Below are positions 8,286 through 18,659 of a DNA stretch of 64,000 bases, one piece after another. The stretch covers positions 41,975 through 105,974 of the forward strand of contig NZ_PZKF01000008.1 of assembly GCF_003034995.1 (NCBI RefSeq), read 5' to 3'. This stretch comes from Phaeovulum veldkampii DSM 11550 (GTDB lineage Bacteria; Pseudomonadota; Alphaproteobacteria; Rhodobacterales; Rhodobacteraceae). Position numbers and translations under genes: made by a program. Every line of letters begins with the position of its first letter. Within the stretch, counting starts at the first letter, position 1. Below the pieces are notes generated by a model. That model was not told the DNA's origin and did no database searches. It saw nothing but the letters and a program-made list of their open reading frames with translations.

Positions 8286-11107
8286 TGCGCCTCGGCCCAG
8301 CTTGCGCCACGGCCCGCATCGACGACCAGCGGCACCGACAGATGCACCACCGGATTGGCAGCGCCCTCCATCACCCGGCGGGCGATCGCGGTCAGCGCAT
8401 CGGCGGCCCCTGTCTCGACCTCGAAGATCAGCTCGTCATGCACCTGCAACAGCATCTTTGCGGGCAGATCGGCGATGGCCGCGGGCATCCGCACCATGGC
8501 GCGGCGGATGATGTCGGCGGCCGCGCCCTGGATCGGCGCGTTGATCGCCGCGCGCTTGGCAAAGCCCGCACCGGGGCCTTTGGCGTTGATCTCGGGCGTG
8601 TGTATCTTGCGGCCAAAGATCGTTTGCACGAAGCCATTGTCCTTTGCAAAGGCCACGGTGTCGTCCATGTAGCGGCGGATTCCGGGGAAGCGTTCGAAAT
8701 AGCGGTCGATGAAGCCCTGCGCGTCGGCGCGCGGAATGCGCAAGTTGCGCGCCAGCCCAAAGCCCGAGATGCCATAGATCACGCCAAAGTTGATCGCCTT
8801 GGCCTGCCGCCGGATGTCGGGGGTCATCTGGTCCAGCGGCACGTTGAACATTTCCGAGGCGGTCATCGCGTGAATGTCGATGCCCTTGCGGAACGCCTCT
8901 TTCAGTTCGGGGATGTCGGCCACATGGGCCAGAATGCGCAACTCGATCTGGCTGTAGTCAAGGCTGACCAGGGTCATGCCGGGGCCGGCCACGAACGCCT
9001 CGCGGATGCGGCGGCCCTCGTCACTGCGCACGGGTATGTTTTGCAGGTTCGGGTCGGTCGAGGACAGCCGCCCCGTCGCCGCCCCAGAGATGACGTAAGA
9101 GGTATGAACCCGCCCCGTTTCCGGGTTCTGGTGGCTCTGAAGCGCGTCGGTATAGGTTGATTTCAGCTTGGAAATCTGGCGCCAGTCCAGCACGCGGGCA
9201 GCCAGTTCGGCGGCCTTGGGGTGATCTTCCAGCGCGGCCACATCCTCCAGCACCTCGGCACCGGTGGCATAGGCGCCGGTCTTGCCCTTTTGGCCGCCGG
9301 GCACGCCCATCGTGTCGAACAGGATTTCGCCCAACTGCTTGGGGCTGCCCACGTTGAAGGGCTGGCCCGCCAGCGCCGCGATCTCGGCCTCCAGCCCCGC
9401 CATCTTTTGCGCAAAGGCATTCGACATGCGCGCAAGTGCGGTCGGGTCGATCCGCACACCGGCCATTTCCATGTCGGCCAGCACCGGCACCAATGGGCGC
9501 TCCATCGTCTCGTAGACCGTGGTCACGCGGGCGTGGGCAAGCTGCGGCTTGAACAGGTGCCACAACCGCAGCGTCACATCGGCATCTTCGGCGGCGTATT
9601 TCACCGCCTCGTCCACCGGCACCCGGTCAAAGGTGATGGCGGCCTTGCCGCCACCCAGCAGCGACTTGATCGGGATCGGGCTGTGGTTCAGGTAGCGGTC
9701 CGACAGATGGTCCATGCCATGCCCGTGCAGCCCCGCATGCATCGCGTAAGACAGCAGCATGGTGTCGTCAATCGGGGCCACGCGGATGCTGTGGCGGGCA
9801 AAAATCTTGAAGTCATACTTCATGTTCTGCCCGATCTTGAGGATGCTGTCATCCTCCAGCACCGGCTTCAGCAGCGCCAGCGCCTGATCCATCGGCATCT
9901 GGCCGGGAGCGAGGCTGGAGGAGCCGAACAGATCATCGCCTCCCGCCTTGTGGCCCAGCGGAATATAGGCCGCGCGCCCCGGCTCGATGCACAGCGACAC
10001 GCCCACCAGATCGGCCTGCATCTCGTCCAGACTGGTGGTTTCGGTATCGACCGCCACCCAGCCCCGCGCGCGGGCCTGATCCAGCCAGCGCGTCAGCGTC
10101 TGTGCATCGCGGATGCAGGTGTAGTCGTCAGGACGAAAGGGCAGGGTCGCGGAGGCGGCAGGCGCCTCGGGTGTGCCTGCCGCCGTCGGCGCGGCGGCCT
10201 CGATCGGGGCCGGAACGGCAGTTCCGAACTTTTCCGCCACGCGGCGGGTCAGGGTGCGAAACTCCATCTGCGACAGGAAATCCATCAGCGCGGCGGGGTC
10301 TGGGTCTTTGACCTCCAGATCGTCCAGCCCGAACTCCAGCGGCGTGTTGGCATCCAGCGTCACGAGGCGCTTCGAGATGCGGATCAGATCGGCATTGTCC
10401 AGCAGCACCTGACGCCGCTTGGGCTGCCTGATTTCGTCGGCCCGCGCCAACAGGCTGTCAAGGTCGCCATATTCGTTGATCAACAGTGCAGCGGTCTTGA
10501 TGCCGATGCCGGGGGCGCCGGGCACGTTATCGACCGAATCGCCCGCCAGCGCCTGCACGTCCACCACCCGGTCGGGGCCGACGCCGAATTTCTCGGCCAC
10601 CTCGTCGGGGCCGATGCGCAGGCCCTTCATCGCATCCAGCATCTCGACCCCGCCACCCACAAGCTGCATCAGATCCTTGTCGGACGAGATGATGGTGACG
10701 CGCCCGCCCGCCTCGCGCGCTTGCCGCGCCAGGGTGGCGATGATGTCGTCAGCCTCGTAATCCTTGACCTCGATACAGGCGAGGTTGAAGGCCCGTGTCG
10801 CCTCGCGCGTCAGCGGGAATTGCGGGCGCAGGTCTTCGGGCAATTCGGGGCGGTTGGCCTTGTAGGCCGGGTAAATATCGTTGCGGAAGGTCTTGGAGCT
10901 GTGGTCGAAAATCACCGCAGCATGGGTCGGGGCATCGGTGCCCTTGGCATCCTCGATATATTTGAAGATCATGTTGGCAAAGCCTGCCACCGCGCCCACC
11001 GGCAGCCCGTCTGACTTGCGCGTCAGCGGAGGCAGGGCGTGATAGGCGCGGAAGATGAAGGCCGAGCCGTCGATCAGATGCAGATGGCAGCCGTTGCCAA
11101 AGGTCAT
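8282..11107 (-). CDS. polA: DNA polymerase I
   Basis: PolA fills gaps and removes RNA primers in replication and excision repair. The 941-residue product has three domains: an N-terminal 5' nuclease (LIDGSAFIFRAYHALPPL at the start, GDSVDNVPGAPGIGIKTA), a 3'-5' exonuclease with an intact DTETTSLD motif, and the polymerase with motif A LDYSQIELR, the O-helix region RRQAKAINFGVIYG, and motif C QVHDELIFEV. Proofreading should therefore be active. ATG 11107 is chosen over the frame start at 11131 because GAGGGAGGGG sits just before it and the protein then starts at the usual position. The 3' end overlaps pdeM. Confidence 0.97.
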   Translation of the reverse strand: MTFGNGCHLHLIDGSAFIFRAYHALPPLTRKSDGLPVGAVAGFANMIFKYIEDAKGTDAPTHAAVIFDHSSKTFRNDIYPAYKANRPELPEDLRPQFPLTREATRAFNLACIEVKDYEADDIIATLARQAREAGGRVTIISSDKDLMQLVGGGVEMLDAMKGLRIGPDEVAEKFGVGPDRVVDVQALAGDSVDNVPGAPGIGIKTAALLINEYGDLDSLLARADEIRQPKRRQVLLDNADLIRISKRLVTLDANTPLEFGLDDLEVKDPDPAALMDFLSQMEFRTLTRRVAEKFGTAVPAPIEAAAPTAAGTPEAPAASATLPFRPDDYTCIRDAQTLTRWLDQARARGWVAVDTETTSLDEMQADLVGVSLCIEPGRAAYIPLGHKAGGDDLFGSSSLAPGQMPMDQALALLKPVLEDDSILKIGQNMKYDFKIFARHSIRVAPIDDTMLLSYAMHAGLHGHGMDHLSDRYLNHSPIPIKSLLGGGKAAITFDRVPVDEAVKYAAEDADVTLRLWHLFKPQLAHARVTTVYETMERPLVPVLADMEMAGVRIDPTALARMSNAFAQKMAGLEAEIAALAGQPFNVGSPKQLGEILFDTMGVPGGQKGKTGAYATGAEVLEDVAALEDHPKAAELAARVLDWRQISKLKSTYTDALQSHQNPETGRVHTSYVISGAATGRLSSTDPNLQNIPVRSDEGRRIREAFVAGPGMTLVSLDYSQIELRILAHVADIPELKEAFRKGIDIHAMTASEMFNVPLDQMTPDIRRQAKAINFGVIYGISGFGLARNLRIPRADAQGFIDRYFERFPGIRRYMDDTVAFAKDNGFVQTIFGRKIHTPEINAKGPGAGFAKRAAINAPIQGAAADIIRRAMVRMPAAIADLPAKMLLQVHDELIFEVETGAADALTAIARRVMEGAANPVVHLSVPLVVDAGRGASWAEAH

Positions 11108-11158
11108 GGTCCCCTCCCTCGGGGTTGGCACCCCGGACGGGCGGGGCCGTCCGCTGGG

Positions 11159-11344
11159 TCAGTGGTCGGAATGGGCGTGGTCGCGGTCGATCACATATCG
11201 CGCATCGCAATAGGGGCAATCGACAAAGCCGGTATCCTCGGGGATCACCAGCCAGACCCGCGGATGGCCAAGCGCGCCCTCGCCGCCGTCGCAGGCGACT
11301 TTCCAGGTGGTGACGGTTTTGGTCTCGGGCGCGGGCAGGGTCAT
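11159..11344 (-). CDS. Small zinc-finger (CHCC type) protein
   Basis: This 61-residue protein has a CHCC zinc site: Cys18, His27, Cys43 and Cys46 (CDGG...GHP...DCPYC). This is the zf-CHCC fold shared with the mitochondrial complex I subunit NDUFS6. In alphaproteobacteria short proteins of this type are common next to polA. A role as complex I accessory factor is possible, but nothing in this window shows it. A longer in-frame reading to 11893 is antisense to the helicase gene and is rejected; ATG 11344 gives the usual length. It lies 51 bases upstream of polA on the same strand. Confidence 0.8.
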   Translation of the reverse strand: MTLPAPETKTVTTWKVACDGGEGALGHPRVWLVIPEDTGFVDCPYCDARYVIDRDHAHSDH

Positions 11345-11469
11345 CTTGGCCTCGGGTCTGGAAGGGGTGGGGCTGCATGGCCCGGCTGCGCGCCATGATA
11401 GCGATCCGTCCGGGGCGGGCAAGGGTTGGCGGGCCTTGCGGTGCCATCGGGCGGGGTTAGAGTGCGCCC

Positions 11470-13857
11470 ATGCCCGACCTGCCCGCCCCCATTGCACATT
11501 GGTTTGCCGCCCGCGGCTGGGCGCTGCACCCGCATCAGGCGCAGATGCTGGCGCGCGCCGGCGATCCGGCGGTGCTGCTGATCGCGCCCACCGGCGGGGG
11601 CAAGACGCTGGCGGGGTTCTTGCCGACGCTGGCCGATCTGGCGCGCGCTCCGCGGGCGGGGCTGCATACGCTTTACGTCTCGCCGCTGAAGGCGTTGGCG
11701 GCCGATATCCGGCGCAACCTGACCGGGCCGGTCGCCGAGATGGGGCTGGGCGTCCGCATCGAGGACCGCACCGGCGATACCGGCGCCACCCAGCGCCGCC
11801 GCCAGCGCGCCGACCCGCCGCATATTCTGCTGACCACGCCCGAAAGCCTGGCGCTGCTGCTGTCCTACCCCGACGCGCCGCAAATTTTTTCAAGCCTTTC
11901 CCGTGTGATAGTGGATGAGGTTCACGCGCTGGCCGAAAGCCGCCGGGGCGATCAGTTGATGCTGTGCCTGGCGCGGTTGCAGGCGCTGGCGCCGGGGCTG
12001 CGCCGGGTGGGTCTGTCGGCCACGGTCGAAGATCCCGCCGCGCTGGCGCGGTTTCTGGCGCCCGAGGGGTGCGCGGTGCTGCTGGCCGACCCCGGCCCCG
12101 CGCCCGACATTGCCCTGCTGGAGGGGTGCCCGCGCGCGCCCTGGGCCGGGGCGGGCGGGCGCCATGCGATCCCCGCGGTGCTGGCGGCGGTGGCGGCGCA
12201 TCGCACCACGATCATCTTTCACAACACCCGCGCGCAGGCGGAGCTGTTCTTTCATGACCTGTGGCTGGCCAATACCGACGATCTGCCGATCGGCATCCAC
12301 CACGGCAGCCTGTCGAAAGAGGCGCGCGAACGGGTCGAGGCCGCGATGGTGGCGGGCAGCCTGCGCGGGGTGGTGGCTACCGGCAGCCTCGATCTGGGCA
12401 TCGACTGGGGCGATGTGGACCTGGTGATCCAGATCGGCGCGCCCAAAAACGTCAAGCGGCTTGTTCAGCGGATCGGGCGGGCGAACCATCGCTACAACGC
12501 GCCGTCGAAGGCACGGCTGGTGCCTGCCAACCGGTTCGAGGAGATCGAATGCGCAGCGGCGCTGGAGGCGGTGGCGGACCATGATCTGGATGGCGAGCCG
12601 CGCGGGCCGGGGCCTTTGGATGTGCTCTGCCAGCACATCCTGCTGACCGCCTGCGCGGGGCCGTTTGCCGCCGATGACCTGTTTGCGCAAGCCCGCCGGG
12701 CTGGCCCCTACGCCGACCTGCCGCGGGGCGATTTCGACGCCTGCCTGGAGTTTTGCGCGACGGGGGGCTATGCTTTACGCGCCTATGACCGCTGGCGCCG
12801 GTTGATGCAGCGCGATGGCCTGTGGCAGTTGCGCGACCCGCGCGCGGCGCGCGATCTGCGCATGAACATTGGCACCATCGTCGATACCGACCTGCTCAAG
12901 GTGCGCCTGATCCGTGGCGGCGCGCCCTTGGGCGAGGTGGAGGAGGCCTTTGCGGCGAGCCTGACCCCCGGCGACACCTTCCTGATCGGCGGGCAGGTGG
13001 TGCGCTATGAGGGGTTGCGGGAACTGACCGTCGAGGTCAGCCCCGGCCGCGGGCGAGAGCCCAAGGTGGCGGTGTTTTCGGGCACCAAATTCGCCACATC
13101 GACCCAGCTTTCGGCGCGCATCCTGCGGCTGTTGCACCGCCCCGCGGCGCTGCCCGACAGTGCGCGCGACTGGGTGGCGTTGCAGGCCGCCCGGTCGCAG
13201 CTGCCCGTGCCGGGGCGGCTGCTGGTTGAAACCTTTCCGCATGAGGGGCGGGCCTATTGCGTGATCTGGGGCTTTGCCGGGCGCAACGCGATGCAGACGC
13301 TGGGTCTGTTGATGACGCGGGCGATGGACCAGGCCGGGCTGGCGCCGCTGGGCTTTGTCGCGTCGGATTACGCGGTGGCGATCTGGGGGCTGGAGGCAGT
13401 CACAGACCCCGCCGCGCTGCTGGATGCGCAGGGCCTGCGCGACGGGCTGGAGGGATGGCTGGCGGCCAATGCCGTGATGAAGCGCGCCTTTCGCACCGTC
13501 GCCACCATCGCAGGGCTGATCCAGCGCAACGTGCCGGGTGCACGCAAAAGCGGGCGGCAGGCCACGTTTTCGACCGATATCCTTTATGATACGCTGCGCC
13601 GCCACGACCCCGGCCACCTGATGCTGCGCGCCACCCGCGACGAGGCGATGCGCGGCCTTGTCGATTTCGCGCGCCTGGAGGAGATGCTGGCCCGCACCGC
13701 CGGGCGCATCGACCTGATGCGGCTGGAGACGGTGCCGCCGCTGGCTGCGCCGCTGCTGCTGGAGGCGGGCCGGGTGCCGGTGGAGGGCGCGGGCCGCGCC
13801 CGGCTGGAGGCCGAGATGGCGGCGCGGCTGATGGCGGCGGCGGGCCTTGTGTCGTGA
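11470..13857 (+). CDS. Ligase-associated DNA damage response DEXH-box helicase (Lhr family)
   Basis: The 795-residue SF2 helicase has Walker A APTGGGKT at 39-46, a DEVH Walker B, GLSATV (motif III), FHNTRAQAE (motif IV), and QRIGRANH (motif VI). It continues into the winged-helix and Lhr-specific C-terminal domain that sets Lhr-type proteins apart. The length is that of the short ligase-associated subfamily, not the 1500-residue Lhr. It is thought to work with PdeM, an exonuclease and a DNA ligase in bacterial repair. The start has little Shine-Dalgarno: GGTTAGAG precedes the ATG by only a few bases, so the mRNA may be close to leaderless. Confidence 0.9.
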   Translation: MPDLPAPIAHWFAARGWALHPHQAQMLARAGDPAVLLIAPTGGGKTLAGFLPTLADLARAPRAGLHTLYVSPLKALAADIRRNLTGPVAEMGLGVRIEDRTGDTGATQRRRQRADPPHILLTTPESLALLLSYPDAPQIFSSLSRVIVDEVHALAESRRGDQLMLCLARLQALAPGLRRVGLSATVEDPAALARFLAPEGCAVLLADPGPAPDIALLEGCPRAPWAGAGGRHAIPAVLAAVAAHRTTIIFHNTRAQAELFFHDLWLANTDDLPIGIHHGSLSKEARERVEAAMVAGSLRGVVATGSLDLGIDWGDVDLVIQIGAPKNVKRLVQRIGRANHRYNAPSKARLVPANRFEEIECAAALEAVADHDLDGEPRGPGPLDVLCQHILLTACAGPFAADDLFAQARRAGPYADLPRGDFDACLEFCATGGYALRAYDRWRRLMQRDGLWQLRDPRAARDLRMNIGTIVDTDLLKVRLIRGGAPLGEVEEAFAASLTPGDTFLIGGQVVRYEGLRELTVEVSPGRGREPKVAVFSGTKFATSTQLSARILRLLHRPAALPDSARDWVALQAARSQLPVPGRLLVETFPHEGRAYCVIWGFAGRNAMQTLGLLMTRAMDQAGLAPLGFVASDYAVAIWGLEAVTDPAALLDAQGLRDGLEGWLAANAVMKRAFRTVATIAGLIQRNVPGARKSGRQATFSTDILYDTLRRHDPGHLMLRATRDEAMRGLVDFARLEEMLARTAGRIDLMRLETVPPLAAPLLLEAGRVPVEGAGRARLEAEMAARLMAAAGLVS

Positions 13858-13879
13858 TCGGGCGTGACGGCGCCTTGCC

Positions 13880-13908
13880 TTGCCATCGCGGCCCCCCACA
13901 GATAGGGT
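13880..13908 (+). promoter_or_regulatory. Possible promoter for the yajC-secDF operon
   Basis: TTGCCA at 13880-13885 and TAGGGT at 13903-13908 are separated by 17 bases, in the only gap before yajC. This fits a sigma-70-type promoter with a GC-rich -10 element. It is a pattern match only. Confidence 0.3.
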
Positions 13909-13956
13909 GCGCGCGATCCATCGGGCGCCTGCGCCCCAACCAGACGAGGACGACAG

Positions 13957-14295
13957 ATGTTCGCAACCCCCGCCTATGCCCAGGCCGCCGGTGACATGTC
14001 CGGCGCCGCCGCTTTTTCGCAATTCGTGCCGCTGGTCCTGATCTTTGTGATCATGTATTTCTTGCTGATCCGTCCGCAGCAGAAAAAGCTGAAAGAGCAC
14101 AAGGCCATGGTCGATGCCCTGCGCCGCGGCGACAGCGTTGTGACCGCGGGCGGCATCATCGGCAAGGTCGTGCATGTGCGCGAGGATGGCGAGGTCGAGA
14201 TCGAGATCGCACCGGGCGTGAAGGTGCGGGTGATCAAATCCACCATCGCGCAGGTGCTGTCCAAGACCGAACCGGCTGCGGCCAACTCCAACTGA
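13957..14295 (+). CDS. yajC: Preprotein translocase subunit YajC
   Basis: YajC is the small accessory subunit of the SecDF-YajC complex. The 112-residue protein has one membrane helix at about 23-38 (FVPLVLIFVIMYFLLI), the conserved RPQQKKLKEH just after it, and a cytoplasmic domain with GDSVVTAGGIIGKV. It is 9 bases before secD in the same direction, the classical order. GAGGACGACAG upstream of ATG provides the ribosome-binding site. Confidence 0.96.
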   Translation: MFATPAYAQAAGDMSGAAAFSQFVPLVLIFVIMYFLLIRPQQKKLKEHKAMVDALRRGDSVVTAGGIIGKVVHVREDGEVEIEIAPGVKVRVIKSTIAQVLSKTEPAAANSN

Positions 14296-14304
14296 GTTTA
14301 CAAC

Positions 14305-15969
14305 ATGTTGCAGATCCCCCTGTGGAAGCGGATCGTGATCCTTGCGCTCGTCCTGAGCGGGATCGCTTTCGCTGTTCCGAACCTGTTCTATGGCCGGGTC
14401 GAGGCGCATAACGACGCGATCGTTGCGGCCGAAAGGGTCGGGTTCGAAACGCCCGAACAGGCCGTGGCACGGGGCGGCTGGCCTGATTTTCTGCCCTCTG
14501 GGCTGGTGAACCTCGGGCTGGATCTGCGCGGCGGCGCGCATCTTTTGGCCGAGGTGCATGTGGCCGATGTCTACAAGGCCCGAATGGAGGCGCTTTGGCC
14601 CGAGGCGCGGCGCGCGCTGGCCGGCAAACGCGCCACCATCGGCGCGGTGCGCCGCGCGCCCGCCCCCGATGGCGAATTGCGCATCCAGATCGGCACCCCC
14701 GCAGCGATGGCCGAGGCGGTGGCGGCGGTGCGCGATCTGGCAAACCCGGTGGTCACCCTGACCGGGGTGGGCGAAAGCGATCTGGATGTGACCGCCGAAG
14801 GCGATATTCTGATTGTGCGCCTGTCCGAGGCAGAACGTGCCGCGACCGACGACCGCACAATTCAGCAAAGCCTTGAGATCATTCGTCGCCGTGTGGACGA
14901 GGTCGGCACACGCGAACCCACGATTCAGCGTCAGGGCGCCGATCGCATCCTGATTCAGGTGCCGGGCCTTGGTTCGGCGGCCGAGTTGAAGGCGCTGATC
15001 GGAACCACCGCCAAGCTGACCTTCCACCCGGTTCTGGGCCGCAGTTCCGAACCCGATCCGGCGCCGGGGCTGGGCCGCGTGGTCTATCCTTCGGTAGACG
15101 AGCGCGGGCTGTTCTACACTCTGGATGCCAGCCCCGTTGTCTCGGGGGACGAGCTGGTGGATGCGCGGCCCGATTTCGACCAGAACGGCCGGCCCGCCGT
15201 TTCGTTCCGTTTCAACCCGACCGGGGCGCGCAAGTTCGGCGACTATACCGCCGCCAATATCGGTCAGCCCTTTGCCATCGTTCTGGATGGCGAGGTGATC
15301 TCGGCCCCGGTGATCCAGAGCCATATTCCGGGCGGGTCTGGTATCATCACCGGCAGTTTCACGGTCGAGGAATCGACCAATCTGGCGGTGCTGTTGCGCG
15401 CAGGCGCCTTGCCCGCGGGCATGACATTTCTGGAAGAGCGCACCATCGGCCCCGAACTGGGCGCCGACAGCATCGAGGCCGGGCGCATCGCCTCGGTGGT
15501 CGGTCTGGCCGCGGTCGTGGTCTTCATGATCCTCAGCTACGGGCTGTTCGGGGTGTTTGCCAGCGTGGCGCTGATGGTCAACATTGCCATGATCTTTGGC
15601 ATCCTGTCGGCGATCGGTGGCACCCTGACGCTGCCCGGCATTGCCGGGATCGTGCTGACCATCGGCATGGCGGTAGATGCCAACGTGCTGGTGTTCGAAC
15701 GTATCCGCGAAGAACTGAAAACCGCCAAGGGCCCTGCGCGCGCCATCGGGCTGGGCTATGAACGGGCGATGTCGGCGATTGTGGATGCCAATATAACCAC
15801 CTTCCTGACAGCGGCGATCCTGTTCTTTCTGGGCTCTGGCCCGGTGCGGGGCTTTGCGGTGACGCTGATGATCGGGATCGTCACCTCGGTCTTTACCGCG
15901 ATCTGGGTGACGCGGCTTCTTGTGGTTGTCTGGTATGACCGCCGCCGCCCGAAAACCATTACCGTGTAA
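14305..15969 (+). CDS. secD: Protein translocase subunit SecD
   Basis: SecD with SecF uses the proton gradient to complete protein export from the periplasmic side. The 554-residue protein has an N-terminal membrane helix (residues about 8-25), the GLDLRGGAHLL motif opening the large periplasmic P1 domain, and a C-terminal bundle of five membrane helices that includes GMAVDANVLVFERIREE with the functional Asp. A 9-base gap separates it from secF. The initiating ATG has only a weak ribosome-binding site, so coupling to yajC is likely. Confidence 0.97.
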   Translation: MLQIPLWKRIVILALVLSGIAFAVPNLFYGRVEAHNDAIVAAERVGFETPEQAVARGGWPDFLPSGLVNLGLDLRGGAHLLAEVHVADVYKARMEALWPEARRALAGKRATIGAVRRAPAPDGELRIQIGTPAAMAEAVAAVRDLANPVVTLTGVGESDLDVTAEGDILIVRLSEAERAATDDRTIQQSLEIIRRRVDEVGTREPTIQRQGADRILIQVPGLGSAAELKALIGTTAKLTFHPVLGRSSEPDPAPGLGRVVYPSVDERGLFYTLDASPVVSGDELVDARPDFDQNGRPAVSFRFNPTGARKFGDYTAANIGQPFAIVLDGEVISAPVIQSHIPGGSGIITGSFTVEESTNLAVLLRAGALPAGMTFLEERTIGPELGADSIEAGRIASVVGLAAVVVFMILSYGLFGVFASVALMVNIAMIFGILSAIGGTLTLPGIAGIVLTIGMAVDANVLVFERIREELKTAKGPARAIGLGYERAMSAIVDANITTFLTAAILFFLGSGPVRGFAVTLMIGIVTSVFTAIWVTRLLVVVWYDRRRPKTITV

Positions 15970-15978
15970 GGGGCAGCC

Positions 15979-16947
15979 ATGGCTTTCCGTCTGAAACTGG
16001 TCCCCGAAAAGACCTCGATCGACTTTTTCCGCTGGCAATGGGCCACCTTTGGCGTTTCCGCCCTTATGGTGGCTGCCTCGGTGGTCCTTGTGATCGTGAT
16101 GGGGCTGAACTTCGGCATCGACTTCAAGGGCGGCACCACGATCCGCACCGAATCGAGCCAGCCGCTGGATGTGGGCGCCTATCGCGCGGCGCTGTCCCCG
16201 CTTGATCTGGGGGATGTGTCGATCACGCAGGTGTTCGACCCAACCTTTGGCCCCGACAAACAGGTGGCGCAGATCCGCATTCAGGCGCAGCAGGGGGCCG
16301 AAAGCCTGACCCCCGAGGCGATCCTTGCGGTCGAGGCGGCGCTGAAGGGCGCCGACCCGGCGGTTGTCTTTGCCGCGGTGGAATCCGTCGGCCCCAAGGT
16401 GTCGGGCGAGTTGCTGCAATCGGCCATTCTGGCGGTTCTGGCGGCGGCGACGGGCATTCTGATCTATATCTGGATGCGGTTCGAATGGCAGTTTGCCGTG
16501 GGCGCGGTGGCGGCGCTGGTGCATGACGTGGTGGTGACAATCGGGGTATTCGCGCTGTTCCAGCTCAAGTTCGACCTGACCATCATCGCCGCGCTGCTGA
16601 CCATTCTGGGCTATTCGATCAACGATACCGTGGTGGTCTTTGACCGGCTGCGCGAAAACCTGATGAAGTTCAAGACCACGCCGCTGCGCGATGTGATGAA
16701 CCTGTCGGTCAACGAAACGCTGTCGCGCACGGTGATGACCTCGGGCACCACGCTGATTGCGCTGATCGCCCTTCTGGTGCTGGGCGGCGACGTGATCCGC
16801 GGCTTTGTCTTTGCCATGACCTTCGGGGTGGTGGTGGGCACCTGGTCGTCGGTCTTTGTGGCGAAAAACATCGTGCTGTGGCTGGGCGTGAAACGCGACT
16901 GGTCGAAACCCGCCGAAACACCGTTTCCGGGGGCGGAACAACCCTGA
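15979..16947 (+). CDS. secF: Protein translocase subunit SecF
   Basis: SecF is the partner of SecD. The 322-residue protein shows the first membrane helix, the motif NFGIDFKGGTTI, a periplasmic domain, and the C-terminal helices with SINDTVVVFDRLREN, which holds the conserved Asp of the SecF half. Its TGA shares one base with the next start (TGATG), so the Mth938-family gene is coupled to it. Confidence 0.97.
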   Translation: MAFRLKLVPEKTSIDFFRWQWATFGVSALMVAASVVLVIVMGLNFGIDFKGGTTIRTESSQPLDVGAYRAALSPLDLGDVSITQVFDPTFGPDKQVAQIRIQAQQGAESLTPEAILAVEAALKGADPAVVFAAVESVGPKVSGELLQSAILAVLAAATGILIYIWMRFEWQFAVGAVAALVHDVVVTIGVFALFQLKFDLTIIAALLTILGYSINDTVVVFDRLRENLMKFKTTPLRDVMNLSVNETLSRTVMTSGTTLIALIALLVLGGDVIRGFVFAMTFGVVVGTWSSVFVAKNIVLWLGVKRDWSKPAETPFPGAEQP

Positions 16948-17318
16948 TGCCGATCATCGACACCAGCTTTGGCACCGGCCTGCCGATTGACGCCTTTGGC
17001 CCCGGCTATTTCCGGGTCGCAGGCGCGGTGCGGCCCGGCGGGTTGGTGATCGGGGCCGGGGCGGTGGCGGATTGGGCGGGCTATGACGATCTGGCGCCGG
17101 TTCTGGCGCTGGCGGGTTCGGTCGATCTGGTGTTCATCGGTACCGGCGCCGACATTTCCTTTGCCCCCAAGGCGCTGGTGCAGCGGCTGGAAGGGGCGGG
17201 GCTGATGGTCGAGGCGATGGCCACACCTGCCGCCGCGCGCAGCTACAACCTGCTGCTGACCGAAAACCGCCGGGTAGCCGCCGCGCTGCTGCCGATGCCG
17301 GGGGTGGGCGATGTCTGA
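16947..17318 (+). CDS. Mth938-like domain (DUF498) protein
   Basis: This 123-residue protein belongs to the Mth938/DUF498 (NDUFAF3-like) family. Visible marks are the opening [22 protein letters not shown] region, the [11 protein letters not shown] turn and a final [26 protein letters not shown] region (positions about 90-115). The eukaryotic relative NDUFAF3 is a complex I assembly factor, and the bacterial role is unresolved. It lies between secF and ccmA with overlapping ends on both sides, a location common in alphaproteobacteria. ATG 16947 is chosen because a longer in-frame reading from 16878 would lie inside secF. Confidence 0.85.
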   Translation: MPIIDTSFGTGLPIDAFGPGYFRVAGAVRPGGLVIGAGAVADWAGYDDLAPVLALAGSVDLVFIGTGADISFAPKALVQRLEGAGLMVEAMATPAAARSYNLLLTENRRVAAALLPMPGVGDV

Positions 17319-17952
17319 GCCGCCGCTGGTGTCGGTGGCGGGGCTGGCGGTGGCGCGCGGCGGGCTGGCGGTGCTGGAAGGCATCGACTTTGTCGTCAGC
17401 CGAGGCGCGGCGCTGATCCTGCGCGGGCCGAACGGTATCGGCAAGACAACGCTCTTGCGCACGCTGGCGGGGTTGCAGCCGCCGCTGGCGGGTACGCTGT
17501 CGGCCCTGCCCGAGGCGGTGGCCTATGCCGCCCATGCCGATGGCCTGAAGGCGACGCTGAGCGTAACCGAAAACCTGCGTTTCTGGGCGGCCGTCTATGG
17601 CACCGGCAGCATTGACCCGGCACTGAACGCGATGAACCTGTCCGCGTTGCGCGACCGCCCCGCGCACAGCCTGTCGGCGGGGCAGAAACGGCGCCTTGGG
17701 CTGGCGCGGCTGCTGGTCACTGGCCGCCCGGTCTGGGTGCTGGATGAACCCACCGTGTCGCTGGATGCGGCGTCGGTTGCGCTGTTTGCGACCGCGGTGC
17801 GCGCCCATCTGGCGGGCGGCGGCGCGGCTCTGATCGCCACCCATATCGACCTTGGCCTGCACGAGGCCCGCGTGCTGGACCTCACCCCGTTCCGCGCCCG
17901 CCCGCCCGAGGCGGGGGGTATTCGCGGCAGCTTTGACGAGGCCTTTGCATGA
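17311..17952 (+). CDS. ccmA: Heme exporter ATP-binding protein CcmA
   Basis: CcmA is the ATPase of the CcmABCD complex, which releases heme-loaded CcmE during cytochrome c maturation. The 213-residue ABC domain has Walker [10 protein letters not shown] at 39-47, signature [13 protein letters not shown] and Walker B VWVLDEP. It overlaps the DUF498 gene by eight bases and ccmB by four. ccmE, ccmF, ccmH and ccmI are not in the window, so the maturation genes are split. Confidence 0.96.
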   Translation: MSEPPLVSVAGLAVARGGLAVLEGIDFVVSRGAALILRGPNGIGKTTLLRTLAGLQPPLAGTLSALPEAVAYAAHADGLKATLSVTENLRFWAAVYGTGSIDPALNAMNLSALRDRPAHSLSAGQKRRLGLARLLVTGRPVWVLDEPTVSLDAASVALFATAVRAHLAGGGAALIATHIDLGLHEARVLDLTPFRARPPEAGGIRGSFDEAFA

Positions 17953-18605
17953 TCGCGCTGTTGGCCCGCGATCTGGCGCTGGCGGTGCGCGCGGGCGGTG
18001 GCTTTGGGCTGGGGCTGGCGTTCTTTCTGATCGTGGTCACGCTGGTTCCGTTCGGGGTTGGCCCTGAGGGTGGCGTTCTGGCCCGGATCGCGCCGGGCAT
18101 TCTGTGGCTGGGGGCACTTCTGGCCTGTCTGCTGTCGCTCGACCGTATTTTCGCGCTGGATTATGAGGATGGCTCGTTGGATCTGCTGGCGACCGCACCG
18201 ATCCCGCTGGAAGGGGTGGTGACGATCAAGGCTGCTGCGCACTGGATCACGACGGGCCTGCCCCTGGTGGCGGCGGCGCCGGTTTTCGGCATCCTGCTGC
18301 ACCTGGAGGGGGCGGGGTTCTTCTGGCTGACGGCATCGTTGGCGCTGGGCACGCCGGCGCTGTCGGTGCTGGGCACATTCGGCGCGGCGCTGACGGTGGG
18401 GCTGAAACGCGGCGGGTTGTTGCTGTCGTTGCTGGTGCTGCCGCTCTATGTGCCCACGCTGATCTTTGGCGCCGAACTGGTGCGCCGCGGCGTCGCCGGA
18501 ATGGAGACGACAACGCCGCTGCTGATGCTGGCGGGCATCACCGCGGCCACTGTGGCGCTGGTCCCCTTTGCCTCGGCGGCGGCGATCCGCGTCAATCTGC
18601 GCTAG
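17949..18605 (+). CDS. ccmB: Heme exporter membrane protein CcmB
   Basis: The 218-residue protein has six predicted membrane helices and the cytoplasmic-loop motif [20 protein letters not shown] typical of CcmB, the membrane half of the CcmAB transporter. Its start overlaps the ccmA stop (ATGA). A 54-base gap with a small dyad follows before ccmC. Confidence 0.95.
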   Translation: MIALLARDLALAVRAGGGFGLGLAFFLIVVTLVPFGVGPEGGVLARIAPGILWLGALLACLLSLDRIFALDYEDGSLDLLATAPIPLEGVVTIKAAAHWITTGLPLVAAAPVFGILLHLEGAGFFWLTASLALGTPALSVLGTFGAALTVGLKRGGLLLSLLVLPLYVPTLIFGAELVRRGVAGMETTTPLLMLAGITAATVALVPFASAAAIRVNLR

Positions 18606-18617
18606 GCCATGACATGA

Positions 18618-18634
18618 GTGTGATTTGAGCACAC
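18618..18634. promoter_or_regulatory. Small dyad between ccmB and ccmC
   Basis: GTGTG at 18618-18622 and CACAC at 18630-18634 flank a 7-base centre in the only real gap of the ccm cluster. It could be a weak hairpin or a binding site (TGTGA...GCACA resembles half of a CRP-type site but with shorter spacing). No regulator can be named from sequence. Confidence 0.25.
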
Positions 18635-18659
18635 GACAACAGGAAAGTAGCACAACTCC

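Noticed and set aside
12775..16941. 1388-codon minus-strand frame across the helicase, yajC and secDF
   Set aside because: It is antisense to five recognised genes and has the His/Gln/Arg-rich composition of a mirror frame. No domain is visible.
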